DNA from: Azolla pinnata
Lineage: Eukaryota > Streptophyta > Polypodiopsida > Salviniales > Salviniaceae
DNA length: 59,171 nucleotides
Direction of reading: 5' to 3'
Assembly: GCA_037176905.1 (NCBI GenBank)
Contig: JBBBWG010028146.1
Location: forward strand, 1 to 59,171
How positions within the stretch are numbered: position 1 is the stretch's first letter; each line of letters opens with the position of its first letter. The notes beneath the pieces are model-generated. The model was not told the origin of the DNA, searched no databases, and was given only the letters and a program-made list of their open reading frames with translations. Both the position numbers and the translations under genes were made by a program. Shown here piece by piece: positions 36,535 to 45,752 of the stretch.

Positions 36535-37084
36535 TCTACTAAAAAAACATGCGAGTTAAATGTCTAGCCCACGGCCATGAGTGCAAACATCGTGTGATGT
36601 TTGGAGATGCACGATCTCCATTGATGCTCGTAGCTATGAGAAGCTGGCTCCATCATATAATGATATTCGAGCAACATCTATAGAGTTGAGAAGTCCGAAA
36701 TTTCGCTTGGTACTTGGTGACATCCAGATCTTTGCAGACGTGCTTAGCGATGTAGGTTTTCTATCATATCTTCCATTCACTCATTTGTGACATGACTAAC
36801 TTTTTACTTTGCTAAACCTTCAAGATCCTTGACTACTTCATTGTATTGACGTACACACACCTCATTTGAGTAAGCTTGTCGACATGTTGAGCGGTGTAGG
36901 TCTTCTATCATATCCTCTATTCGCTCATTTGTGACGTGAGAAGGATGACCAACTTCCTATTGTGCTAAACCTTCCAAATCCTCGACTACTTCATTGCGTT
37001 AATGTACATGCACCTCATTTGCATCAACCTCTATCCTGGCACACTTATATACGTCACGTAATAACCTTGGTGTGTAACTTATCG
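36535..37084 (-). mobile_element. Degenerate transposase-like relic, copy 2 (tentative)
   Basis: Matches 27121-27560: CATGCGAGTTAAAT, GAGTGCAAACAT(C/T)GTGTGATG, GAGATCCTTG-like text and CGACTA(T/C)TTCA. A block around 36880-37000 repeats the part just before it once more (GACATGTTGAGCG(G/A)TGTAG). No terminal repeats were found. It supports duplication of this stretch together with the kiwellin flank. Confidence 0.32.
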
Positions 37085-37530
37085 TGATTTAATTTAATGC
37101 AAGGCTTAATACCTACACAAAGCAAAGAGCAACCATGGGCTGATTGGTGTTTACGTGATCAGATAACAATCTTAATGTGCGTGTGTGTGTGTGATCATCT
37201 AGGGTTTTTTAGGGCTTTTTTTTTCTGTGACACAAATTGTAGAATATATTATGTAAGGCTTGATAGCTGCCTTCACAAACAAAAGAGTAACCATGGGTTG
37301 ATTGGTGTTTACTTGGTCAAATAACAATTTTAATGTGCATGTGTATTTCCTATGTGATCGTCTAGGGTTTTTAGAGCTTTTTTTTTCTGTGGCACAAACT
37401 GTAGAGTATAGATTTGATGCAAGGCCTTAATACCTATACAAAATGAAGAACAACCATGGGCTAATTGACGTTTACATGGTGATAAGATAACAATTTTAGA
37501 ACTTAGTATGTGTATCATTACTCCATTGAA
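37085..37530. repeat. Tandem array of 150-180 bp units, three copies
   Basis: Three units share GATTT(G/A)ATGCAAGGC, GCAAAGAGCAACCATGGG, TGATTGG(T)GTTTAC, GATAACAATTTTA, GTGTGATCATCTAGGG and TTTTTTAGGGCTTTTTTTTT. It matches the array at 21210-21660 and begins segmental copy B. Confidence 0.78.
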
Positions 37531-38870
37531 TCGTCTCAATGGCAAGGCAGAACAAAAATAGGTCTGATTTCGTGCTATAGATGCTGGCACATCTTGAAAC
37601 ACAATTCTAATTTACAACTTATACAAGAAAATATTGCATATGGGGAAGATGTTTAGTTTTAGGATGTGCTGCGAAAAGATAAATATTTCGTATCATGTCA
37701 TTTTTACTTTTCATTTTTAGTGTGGAAGGAGAAAACAGTACTCATTGTTCCTTAAAGTGTGAAATCACTGCAATCGCACATCAGCTTTTGAGATACATTT
37801 TAAAAATTTAGCATGTAGTGTCTCGATGTTATTTGAGTACACCAATACAATGGGTATTAGTGCAATTTACCAAGGTTGAATAGAAACTAGAAGTGGAAAT
37901 CGTTTTTTATCTTTCTGAGATATTAGGAATTACACCATAATTGGGATATGCACTATGTTTTTGTGTTTGCCTCCTGTATGATGGGTTATTGGCAAGGGTT
38001 TGGAACTAGGCGGTAGACGCGGCTGTTTCAGTATGACAATTAATACCATTGGGTGGAGACCATACGTATTGATGTTCAGAATGAATCGACTTTGGGAGAG
38101 ATTGCTTAGAGGGACATGTTTTTCAGACATCTACGGATATTGCTAGAAAGTGTTGAGCACAAATATGCGAATGAAAGCCGAATATAAATTCTTTAACATG
38201 GATAAAAATGCCCTTTAATGAATGTTTGGCGTTATGGTAAGTTAAAATAATTTTAAGCTTACAGTCAATTACTCTTGTTTATCATTTTTATTTTATTGAA
38301 AAAAAAAAAGCCCTTCCATTAGTTAAAGAGAATGTAAGAGATAATTGTTTATAGACTTATTGAACGACCAACATAGTTTACCTTGACTTAAAACAAAAAT
38401 AGGCCAATGGCTTCTACCGCTATAGAAAAGTAGATCACTTAGTAGGCCAGAGCTCTGCCATATGATTACAATGATCATACACAAACGTGCCCCTCTTCCT
38501 ATCCGAACAAAGGCTGTGTGGTTGATGCTATTTATCGAGTCACTTCAAACTTGAATGCCTGCTTGCAATTAGTTTCTTCAGATCTGTTGATGGAGCTATC
38601 TGCTAGAGGGTGACCAGGGTTCTGAGAGCGCATGACAGTCAAGGCAAAGCATGTAGTTGTGGCATCGGATGTGGCCCAGAGGGCAATGTGGCGATGCCAC
38701 ATTCAAGTTAGGTTTCCAATCTTCTCTTTATGCTTAAGTACTTTGTTAACTACCAAAGTTGCCGAGTGGAGAAGAAAAGTTGGAATCAACTTTGTGCTCG
38801 GAGACTTTATCATATCCAAGTCTTGTCACAAGCTAGATGAGCATGGCATACATTCGCATCCATCTTCATA
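37385..38870. repeat. Segmental duplication, copy B (partner 21534-23160)
   Basis: The same order of landmarks as copy A, with several small deletions relative to it (for example around 38270-38400). No gene. Short frames only. Confidence 0.75.
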
Positions 38871-39550
38871 TGCTCAAGGTCTCCATGGATGTGTGTGTGC
38901 ATGCTTGTGTTGTAGGTATACCATATAACTTTCGGAACCAATTTAAAAGTTAATTTGAATAGAATGGTTTATGTGAAAAACTAGTTATTCTCGGATTGGG
39001 ACAAACTCATATGATCATTAAATAGGTGTAAAAACCTAGTAACGAAAGAACCCCTAAAAAGTCAAACTTATGTTGTTTCGTTACAAGACATTGTAATATG
39101 TGTTAAAACGCAATTTATAATTTTGTTCAGTGTTCTTTTGGGCAATTTTCACTTATAAGTTTCCTCCCAATCTAGCAAGCTAGCCACACCATAAAAAGAC
39201 ATTTATTCAAGTATAGCTTTATTATACAAACTAGCTGGCTGGCCAGACTTAACGACAACAATTAAGTGAGAGACCCAGCCGCTTTATTGGCCATGATTGA
39301 TCTGTGAGGAGGGCGAGAGATTGAGCGAGTTATTTATCTTACACATCTTGCCATTCCATGACGCGAGCGAAGCCTCTTTATTTGATCGGGATCGATCGAT
39401 CCGTGAGGGCAAAAGATCGAGCGAGTTATTCATCTTACACATCCTGCCATTCCGTGACGGGAACGAAGCCTCTTTATTTGACCGCGATCGATCGATCGAT
39501 CCGCGAGGGCTAGGGGATCGAGAAGGGGGGGGCGAGATTTAGTTTTTACT
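38871..39550. other. Spacer after segmental copy B, no gene
   Basis: Similar to parts of 24880-25340. The right part (39290-39540) contains a repeated phrase of about 110 bp (GAGCGAGTTATT ... CATCTTGCCATTCC ... GACG ... GAAGCCTCTTTATTTGA) in two to three copies, each followed by GATCGATCGATC. No coding sequence is supported. Confidence 0.5.
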
Positions 39551-39620
39551 TTACGCGTCTTGCCAGGTGAGGGGCATGAAGCCATACATGTCGCTGTCGG
39601 GGGAGACGCCGAGGGCGTAC
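39551..39620 (-). pseudogene. Kiwellin remnant 3, C-terminal end only
   Basis: The minus-strand frame reads ALGVSPDSDMYGFMPLTW then QDA and a TAA stop (39551-39553). This is the last 20 or so residues of kiwellin with few changes. Upstream of it the sequence switches abruptly to the spacer shared with 35280-35780. The rest of the gene is absent. Confidence 0.8.
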
Positions 39621-40097
39621 TTGTGTATGGTATGCTTAGCTTACTACAAGAAGGTTTGGATTTGGCTGCTATATTTATAGGCCTTCCTTGTCGCTCCGCC
39701 CTCGACCAAGCACGTCTAGTAATCGTGCACTCTTCGCCACACACATCGAGCTCTCTAGAGCCTCGGTCATCCGAAAAAGGCACGTCGTATTAGTCGTGTT
39801 TGAGCACACTCGCTGAATGATTAGGGCCACATTCAACACTCGCTTGAAAAACGATCGCGGCACTTTGACTACGCTGCGCATCAGGATATGCTTGCACGGA
39901 TAGTCAGTCGCGTTTTAAAGCGCCGCAATGGCGAATATTTTGAGCATTGCGACCCAACTCCTGCGCTTGCATTGATTGACTGCAACACTCCCCATGCCGC
40001 GTATTGTTGTAACTTGTCTTAGATTCAATTATATCCTGCAGAGAGCGCGCGCTTCACAAAACTCGACTTGGAATTTCAACACACAATCGGGCATATG
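39621..40097. repeat. Spacer shared with 35290-35780
   Basis: The same landmarks as the earlier copy in the same order, ending at the second rhodanese-like piece. No gene is supported. Confidence 0.65.
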
Positions 40098-40154
40098 TGG
40101 CTCACAGGAGAAGATCGTTGAAAGGAGCTTGCGAAGGAAGGATCGAATGCAAAT
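40098..40154 (+). pseudogene. Fragment resembling exon 2 of the rhodanese gene (copy 2)
   Basis: Reads GAGAAGATCGTTGAAAGG, AGCTTGCGAAG and GATCGAATGCAAA, with a 3-4 base insertion relative to the piece at 35781, and runs straight into the kiwellin 5' flank. Confidence 0.5.
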
Positions 40155-40813
40155 GAACACCCCAAGCTACCTGTGTTTAAACTTGTGTGTGTATAAGGTG
40201 CTCTATGGCAACAAGGTTGGGCTTTTGGTGCTGAATTTTATGGCCTCCCCTCCAGCTCCCTCCGATGAATATTCGGATCATGTCCGACTTCTTTGTAGGT
40301 AAGTGCTCGCCCTGGACCCACGCGGACGTTAGCCTTTTGTTTAGAAGCTGACTGATGAAATTTGCGTATATGCTGTTGACTAGACCTACTATGGATTGAT
40401 CCGCGACCGATCAACTGATCGATTGACCAACGCACTGTTCCGACCAATCGGTGCCACCATCTACTGCTTCCCCCTTGGAAAAAGATGTTTGGGCGATGCT
40501 TGGGACTATGCTCTCAGCATGTGATGTGGTGGCCCAAAGTGCAGTATGGGAATCCCAGAGTCAAGTTAAACTTCCGGTCTTCCCTTCCTGCTTAACTACC
40601 GAGGTGTTGTTGAGTGGGACGACAAAAAAGTTGGGCCCAACCTTGTCCTCTGGAGACTTTACGCATACCCAAGTCTTGTGACGAGTCGGACATACAATCC
40701 GCATCCAATCCACCTCGATCTTTCAAGCTCACACTACAATAGTCCCCAGTATCCATGTTACGACTACTCGCATGCATTGCTTCTAAGCCTCTCACAGAAC
40801 GATCGGTTGTCTA
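40155..40813 (-). repeat. Kiwellin 5' flank, copy 4
   Basis: Colinear with the flanks at 31052, 35832 and 26702. There is no kiwellin coding sequence on its left; the rhodanese-like fragment intervenes. The TATA position reads CATAAAAT. Confidence 0.72.
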
Positions 40814-41095
40814 TCATCCACCGTCGTCTCTCCCATCAGCACAGGCTCCTTGGATTGTTCTTTCTCCCAATGTGTGCAACACCTTCCTTTCTACTGAAAA
40901 AACATGTGAGTTAAATTTCTTGCCCACGGCCATGAGTGCAAGCACATCTCCCGTAATAATGAAGAATCCAAAAGCCATTACAAACATCGCATGCTTGCAA
41001 ATGTGTCTAGTGTCCATAAACATCTGCTCCAGCACCACTGGTGATGCACCACTCATCATCTTGAATAGGATCATACGGTTGCACTCATCCACCAA
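40814..41095 (-). other. Unrecognised open frame next to satellite block 3
   Basis: A 94-codon open frame on the minus strand with protein-like composition (MILFKMMSGASPVVLEQMF, ICKHAMFVMAFGFF, LALMAVGKKFNSHVFSVE). It has no ATG at the start of the frame, so it could be an exon or a decayed gene end. The last part (a GKKFNSHVFSVE-like stretch) is recognisable in decayed form in the repeats at 27121 and 36535, so this may be the best-preserved copy of whatever those relics were. I cannot name the family. Confidence 0.3.
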
Positions 41096-41965
41096 ATGCG
41101 CGGTAAATCAATAGTTAAAACGTAACAAAGTTTGCAGAAAATAAGCATCAAATTTGTAGTAAATAAAAAATGTAGTAAACTCCCGTAAAAAATGCAATAA
41201 AACTCACATCAAAATTGCAAAAAACCTCACGTCAACTTTGTAGTAAAACTCGTGTCAAAATTGCAGAAAACCTCATGTTAACTTTGCATTAAAATTTGTG
41301 TAAAATTACAGCAAATTTCGCGTCAAATGCACAATAAATCTCGCATCCAAATTGCAATTAATGTTGTGTCAAATTTGCTATAAGTACTGCCATTAAATTG
41401 TCAGTAAACCTTGCTTCGAATTAGCAGTAAAATAGCGACAAATTTACAAAAACTCTAGCATCTACAAATCAGTAACACATGCACCAATATTGCAGTTAAA
41501 CTCGCATCTACCGAGCAGTAAATAGTGTGTTAATACAACAGTAAACTTTGTGGTAAACTTGTAGAAAATCTTGCGTCAAATGTGCACTAAAGTTTGATGA
41601 TTTGTGTATGAAACATGTCGACGGGAAATAAGCAGTAAAACTTGCACTAAGAAAGCAGTAAAACTAGTGTCAAATAAATAGTAAATCTTGTGCCAAATAA
41701 ACAATAAATCTTGCGTAAAAAATATCGCGGTAAAAGATCCAATATATTTGCGGCAAAGCTTACGTCAATGGGCACGGTAATAAGTCTAGTAAAGATCGTA
41801 GTAAAGGTTACGTAAAAAATTGTGGTAATAGTCGGGATAAATGTACGACAAATTTTTTATGTCCTTTACCTCGAGTTGTACTACATTTTTAATGAACTTT
41901 TGTTGAAGAAATTTTGCGATAAACTCGCCAATACCTTGTAATATTTCCTTGCCAATTACTGATTC
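41095..41965. repeat. 22-23 bp satellite, block 3
   Basis: The same degenerate unit as blocks 1 and 2 (GCAGTAAA, GCGTCAAA, ACTCGCATC boxes). It runs into a shortened copy of the shared spacer and kiwellin remnant 4. Confidence 0.82.
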
Positions 41966-42164
41966 CAATCAGTCCTAGGTCGAATAACAGTCACAACCGC
42001 TCACTCTCTTGGTCGGGATTGTGTCAGCTGCTTGCTTGCACTATTACTCCACCCCACGATCTATTTGGTCCAATGATCAGATTGAATCCTTTGCCAAAAA
42101 TGAAAGAGATTACAAGATGTGGCCATAATATCCAACCAAAGGCCACAATAGTAAGATGGCCTGC

Positions 42165-42254
42165 CATTGGCGTACCAGCCGGTCCGAACATCGTCGATGT
42201 CAGCACGAGTGCCGTCGCCGCCATCGTCAACATCATGCTTGCCAATCCCGCCAT
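42165..42254 (-). pseudogene. Kiwellin remnant 4, signal peptide fused to an internal piece
   Basis: The ATG at 42254 opens MAGLASMMLTMAATALVLTS, a kiwellin-type signal peptide. It is followed by DNA matching the TGWYAGG segment of the intact gene, now out of its normal context. All other domain sequence is gone. The signal peptide is closest to that of remnant 2, so these two share a deleted ancestor or a separate kiwellin lineage. Confidence 0.7.
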
Positions 42255-42567
42255 TCCACTCGATCTATGGGTTGATGGATTTGTTGGGTCGATTGAATGG
42301 ATGGATCGATGAATGGATGGGGTCGATGGATCAATCGATCAATGAGGCAAACAAAATCTTGCTCTATGAGGCCAAACTTGTATGATATGTTGCAATTGGG
42401 ACCCAACTCTTACGCTTGCATTGATCGACTGCAACACTGATCCCCACGCCACGTATTGTTGTAACTTGTCTTAGATTAAATTATATCCTGCAAAGAGGAT
42501 GCGCTTCACAGATCTCAACTTGGAATTTCACTCGCAGTCAAGCCCGACAAAGCAATCGGGCATGTGT
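42255..42567. other. End of the repeat region, spacer text
   Basis: Matches parts of 35210-35290 and 35620-35780 (ATGGATGGATCGATCGATGA-like, CTTACGCTTGCATTGAT, TGTTGTAACTTGTCTTAGAT). There is no gene. An open frame from 42499 reads through this and the next fragment but is not the rhodanese frame. Confidence 0.5.
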
Positions 42568-42650
42568 AGCTTGCACAAGAGAAGATCGTTGAAAGGATCT
42601 TGCAAAGCATCAAATGCAATGATGCCTCGGTCAGTCTCTCCAAATCAGGG
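42568..42650 (+). pseudogene. Rhodanese exon-2-like fragment, best copy
   Basis: In the rhodanese frame this reads QEKIVERILQSIKC, then NDASVSLSKSG. The functional exon 2 (44081-44202) reads RKLTERNLQSIEC, then KEAYNLAKSG. The match (ER-LQSI-C, then L-KSG) covers about 25 residues and ends where the exon copy is cut off (TAGG). It lies about 1.5 kb upstream of the real exon. Shorter copies sit at 35781 and 40098. Confidence 0.68.
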
Positions 42651-43170
42651 TAGGCGCATCCTTCTTTCTTTGAAACCAGTTGGATTTTTTTCGCTCATCC
42701 AATCAAATACACATTGCCAACGCGAAGAGATTAATAGTTTGAGTTACAAGGAGACGATTCCAATCGAAGGTTTGTGTACTCCAACTCGACGCCCGTAATT
42801 CTTAAGAATGACGCTCCAAATAATTTGTTGATCAAGGCTGAGTTTAATCGAACAGAATCGATCCAGCATCGACAAAATTACTTAGAAATCGCCAGACAGA
42901 ATTGTTACAGCATCGATGACATTGTGAGGAAACTACATGTACAGCGGCGGACAAAAGAATCAACATGACATCAATAGTCTTAGAAGGGATCAAAGCACAC
43001 CCTCCCAAATTTAAGCAATTTGTTGGGAAGAATTTGATTTTCTATGAAGTTTGGGGGAAATTGGGAATTTTGGGAGCACTAGAATCTTTGGGGTGTGGCT
43101 CACATCTTCTTGTGCCTCACACATAATATCAAATTCCCCAAAAGAAACAGAGCAATGCAGCAGAGCACAG
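42651..43170. other. Upstream region of the rhodanese gene
   Basis: No gene is supported. A 64-codon frame at 42774-42968 has protein-like stretches (LIKAEFNRTESIQHRQNYLE) but no start, splice site or family match. The last 150 bp form the likely promoter and 5' leader. Confidence 0.45.
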
Positions 43171-45752
43171 ATGAGCTTGGTCATGGATGCCACCACCATG
43201 GCCAGGAAGTGGACAGAGGGCACAGCAATCCATCATCATCATCATCATCAGCTTTTTTGCTGCACACTGCCTGAGAAAAGCTGTGAGATTGTGGGGAGGA
43301 AGAATGCCCTGCTTTCTTCCAGGGTTCCCCCCGGGAACAGGGGACCGATCCTGGCCATGGCTGGTGGACAGGGAAGCAAGACTTCGGCCAAACGTGGTTG
43401 GTTCTATGACACCTTTGTCAAGGAGAACAGCATGGACGCTAAGCTCAGCAAGTTCAAGTCGGATGTGGCTGCTAGAGATGGCTATGTTGGATCCTGGTTC
43501 CAAGATTCCTTCAAATACACTGCCTGGATCGGTAAGTGTATCTGGATTCCTATGCTTATATGTATTTGTTTCTAATCTATATGTACAGAAACACACACAG
43601 GGTGAGTAATACCTTGATGTAGATCAAGGTGGAAGTGATGATTTGATATTTAGTTTTTCTTTCTTCTGCACAGGAACATATCTATGCATAGACTCAAGGT
43701 GCATACATACTTACCAGCATAGGTACACATGCAGTCAGTCACACATACACATGTGTATATACGAATCGGAAGTAACAAGCAGTATTTTTTATCCTTGGTT
43801 TTCTTTTCTCCACCTTTTGCAAAGGTGTTATTAAACAAATGTGTATGTATGCATTTATGCTTATTCTTCAGTCAAGATGGAAGTAATTCTGGGGGATTTT
43901 TTGAAAGCATGTAGATGCACGCCCATATATATTATTTGAATCTCCGTCTTTGTCCGAACAGGATTCCGGTCCACCGTGGAATGTTAGATTTTCAGTCACT
44001 TTAGAATAGGCTCTCCATTTTTTTTTATGGAAGATCACCTATCGTTTCTTGTGGTATTTATGTTCACCTGCACTTTGTAGAGGTTCACAGAAAGCTCACT
44101 GAAAGGAACTTGCAAAGCATCGAATGCAAGGAAGCCTATAATCTTGCAAAATCCGGGAAGGCCATTCTGCTCGATGCACGGGAGTCGCAAGATTTTGAGA
44201 AGGTTAGATGCTAAGCTTTCCTTTCATGCAGTTTTCTAATGCTTGAACTATGCTCATCCTAATGTGGAGTTGGTTTATACAGGTTCATGTTGCAAATTCG
44301 AAGAATGCGCCGCTTTTTAGGCTGATACAAGGAAATGACATTAAAGCAAACATGAGGTGTGTCAACAAACTTGGGCAGAAAGAAGGCGGATGCTACTGAT
44401 ATTTCTTTTTTGGCAAATTACATGAACACTAATTTTCATTTTAAAGAGACAAACAGTGTTCATGGCGCATGTCAGTATTAATTGTTGATAAGCCAGAATC
44501 TTTTACTTTGAACAGAAAGTCTCATAGCTGATGCCGAGCTGCAATGGCTGCGGCAAATAGGGTTAATGCTCATAGAACCTGAGCGTCATGTCCTCAAGTG
44601 AAATCTTTTTTTTTTGGTTTTCTCTATGCAGGAGGTTAGGTTATGCATTGCTTACAGATTTTGCTGGGACAGGTGAATTTTCTATACATGGCACAACCAT
44701 CGTAATTTAGGCCTTGTCTCGTCAATCATCGATGGAGTGATGCAGCCTTAGACCAAAAATGTTGTTTTGAGATCATTTGTCTCTTGTGCAGAGCGCAATC
44801 CATACTTTGTCGATCAAGCCATCGAAGCTGTTGGAGGAGACAAGAGAAAGAAAGTGATCGTCATGTGCGCCATCGGTGGCACGCTTCGGACGTACGTGGA
44901 GCGGAAAGGCCCTAAAGCCAAGAAATTCAAGGATCCGGAGCGGATGTTTGGGCGGCAGTCTCGGTAAGCCTTCTCTTCTTTCCGTGTCAAAGCAAGTCCC
45001 GCAAAAGTCAATAGTGTCGATGGTGTGGATAGTCTAGTACTCGATGTGTAAGACTGTTAGAAGTGATAACTTTCAACGGTGAAAGCATGCGAAAGGGAAC
45101 ACCACCTCAGCTGATTAGGCATTTCATTACCTGCATTGGAAATAGTAAGCATATTGCCAAAAAGCTGCATGGAAAGAAGTTTGTTTTAAGGTGCTATTTT
45201 GTATTGACCTAATACTTTGTTCGTCAATCGATCAGATTTAATTCTATGTGCAAACCACTCAACTGTCTTGAAGTTAATCAGCTATGTCCTTGATAAAGCT
45301 ATCAGTGTTTCCCATTCTCCTGTTTTCAGCTGAAAGATTTTCAAAAGAACCGTGCTATAGGAGTTGGAAATCCGTTCTTTTCACTCTATGAAACGAATCG
45401 ATCACGTAAAGCTCATGTAGTTTCAGATCCAATGTACGATCGGGTAAAAAATGATACGTGATTCGATGCATTGCTGTGTTTTAGCTCTGTTATGTAACTC
45501 CTTCATGCATCCAACATCAGACGGCTTAATTTGCTCGCATCGACATGCGCTTTCGCAGCCTCTCTCGCTTTTGCTTGTAAAATGTGAAGGATTTGTGACT
45601 CTAAAGAACGAGGAATCGCCTTTTGATTATACAGATCGTTGAAGGCCGCGTATGAATTGCAAGAGGCCGGTTTTACAAATGTCGCCCATCTCAAAGATGG
45701 CATCAATGAGTGGATACATTTGGGCTTGCCGACCGTCGGAACGAATGCTTGA
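43171..45752 (+). CDS. Rhodanese-like domain protein, probably plastid (295 aa)
   Basis: Six exons: 43171-43531, 44081-44202, 44283-44356, 44632-44672, 44792-44963 and 45635-45752. They total 888 bases, with GT-AG junctions that close in frame. After a basic, Ser/Thr/Ala-rich N-terminus of about 75 residues (plausible transit peptide, with a natural run of six His) comes a region with SKFKSDVAARDGYVGSW. The rhodanese domain follows, about 122-290: LLDARE near 151, FRLIQGND, DFAGTERNP, the active-site loop CAIGGTLR with Cys225, GRQSRSLKAAYELQ, and HLKDGINEWIHLGLPTVG at the end. The long insert with RGxG-like RRLGYALL and the QSRSL motif resembles the plastid STR11/STR14 group. Rhodaneses carry sulfur as a persulfide on the loop Cys; the true substrate is unknown. 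The first ATG is used; a second lies four codons on. Confidence 0.9.
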
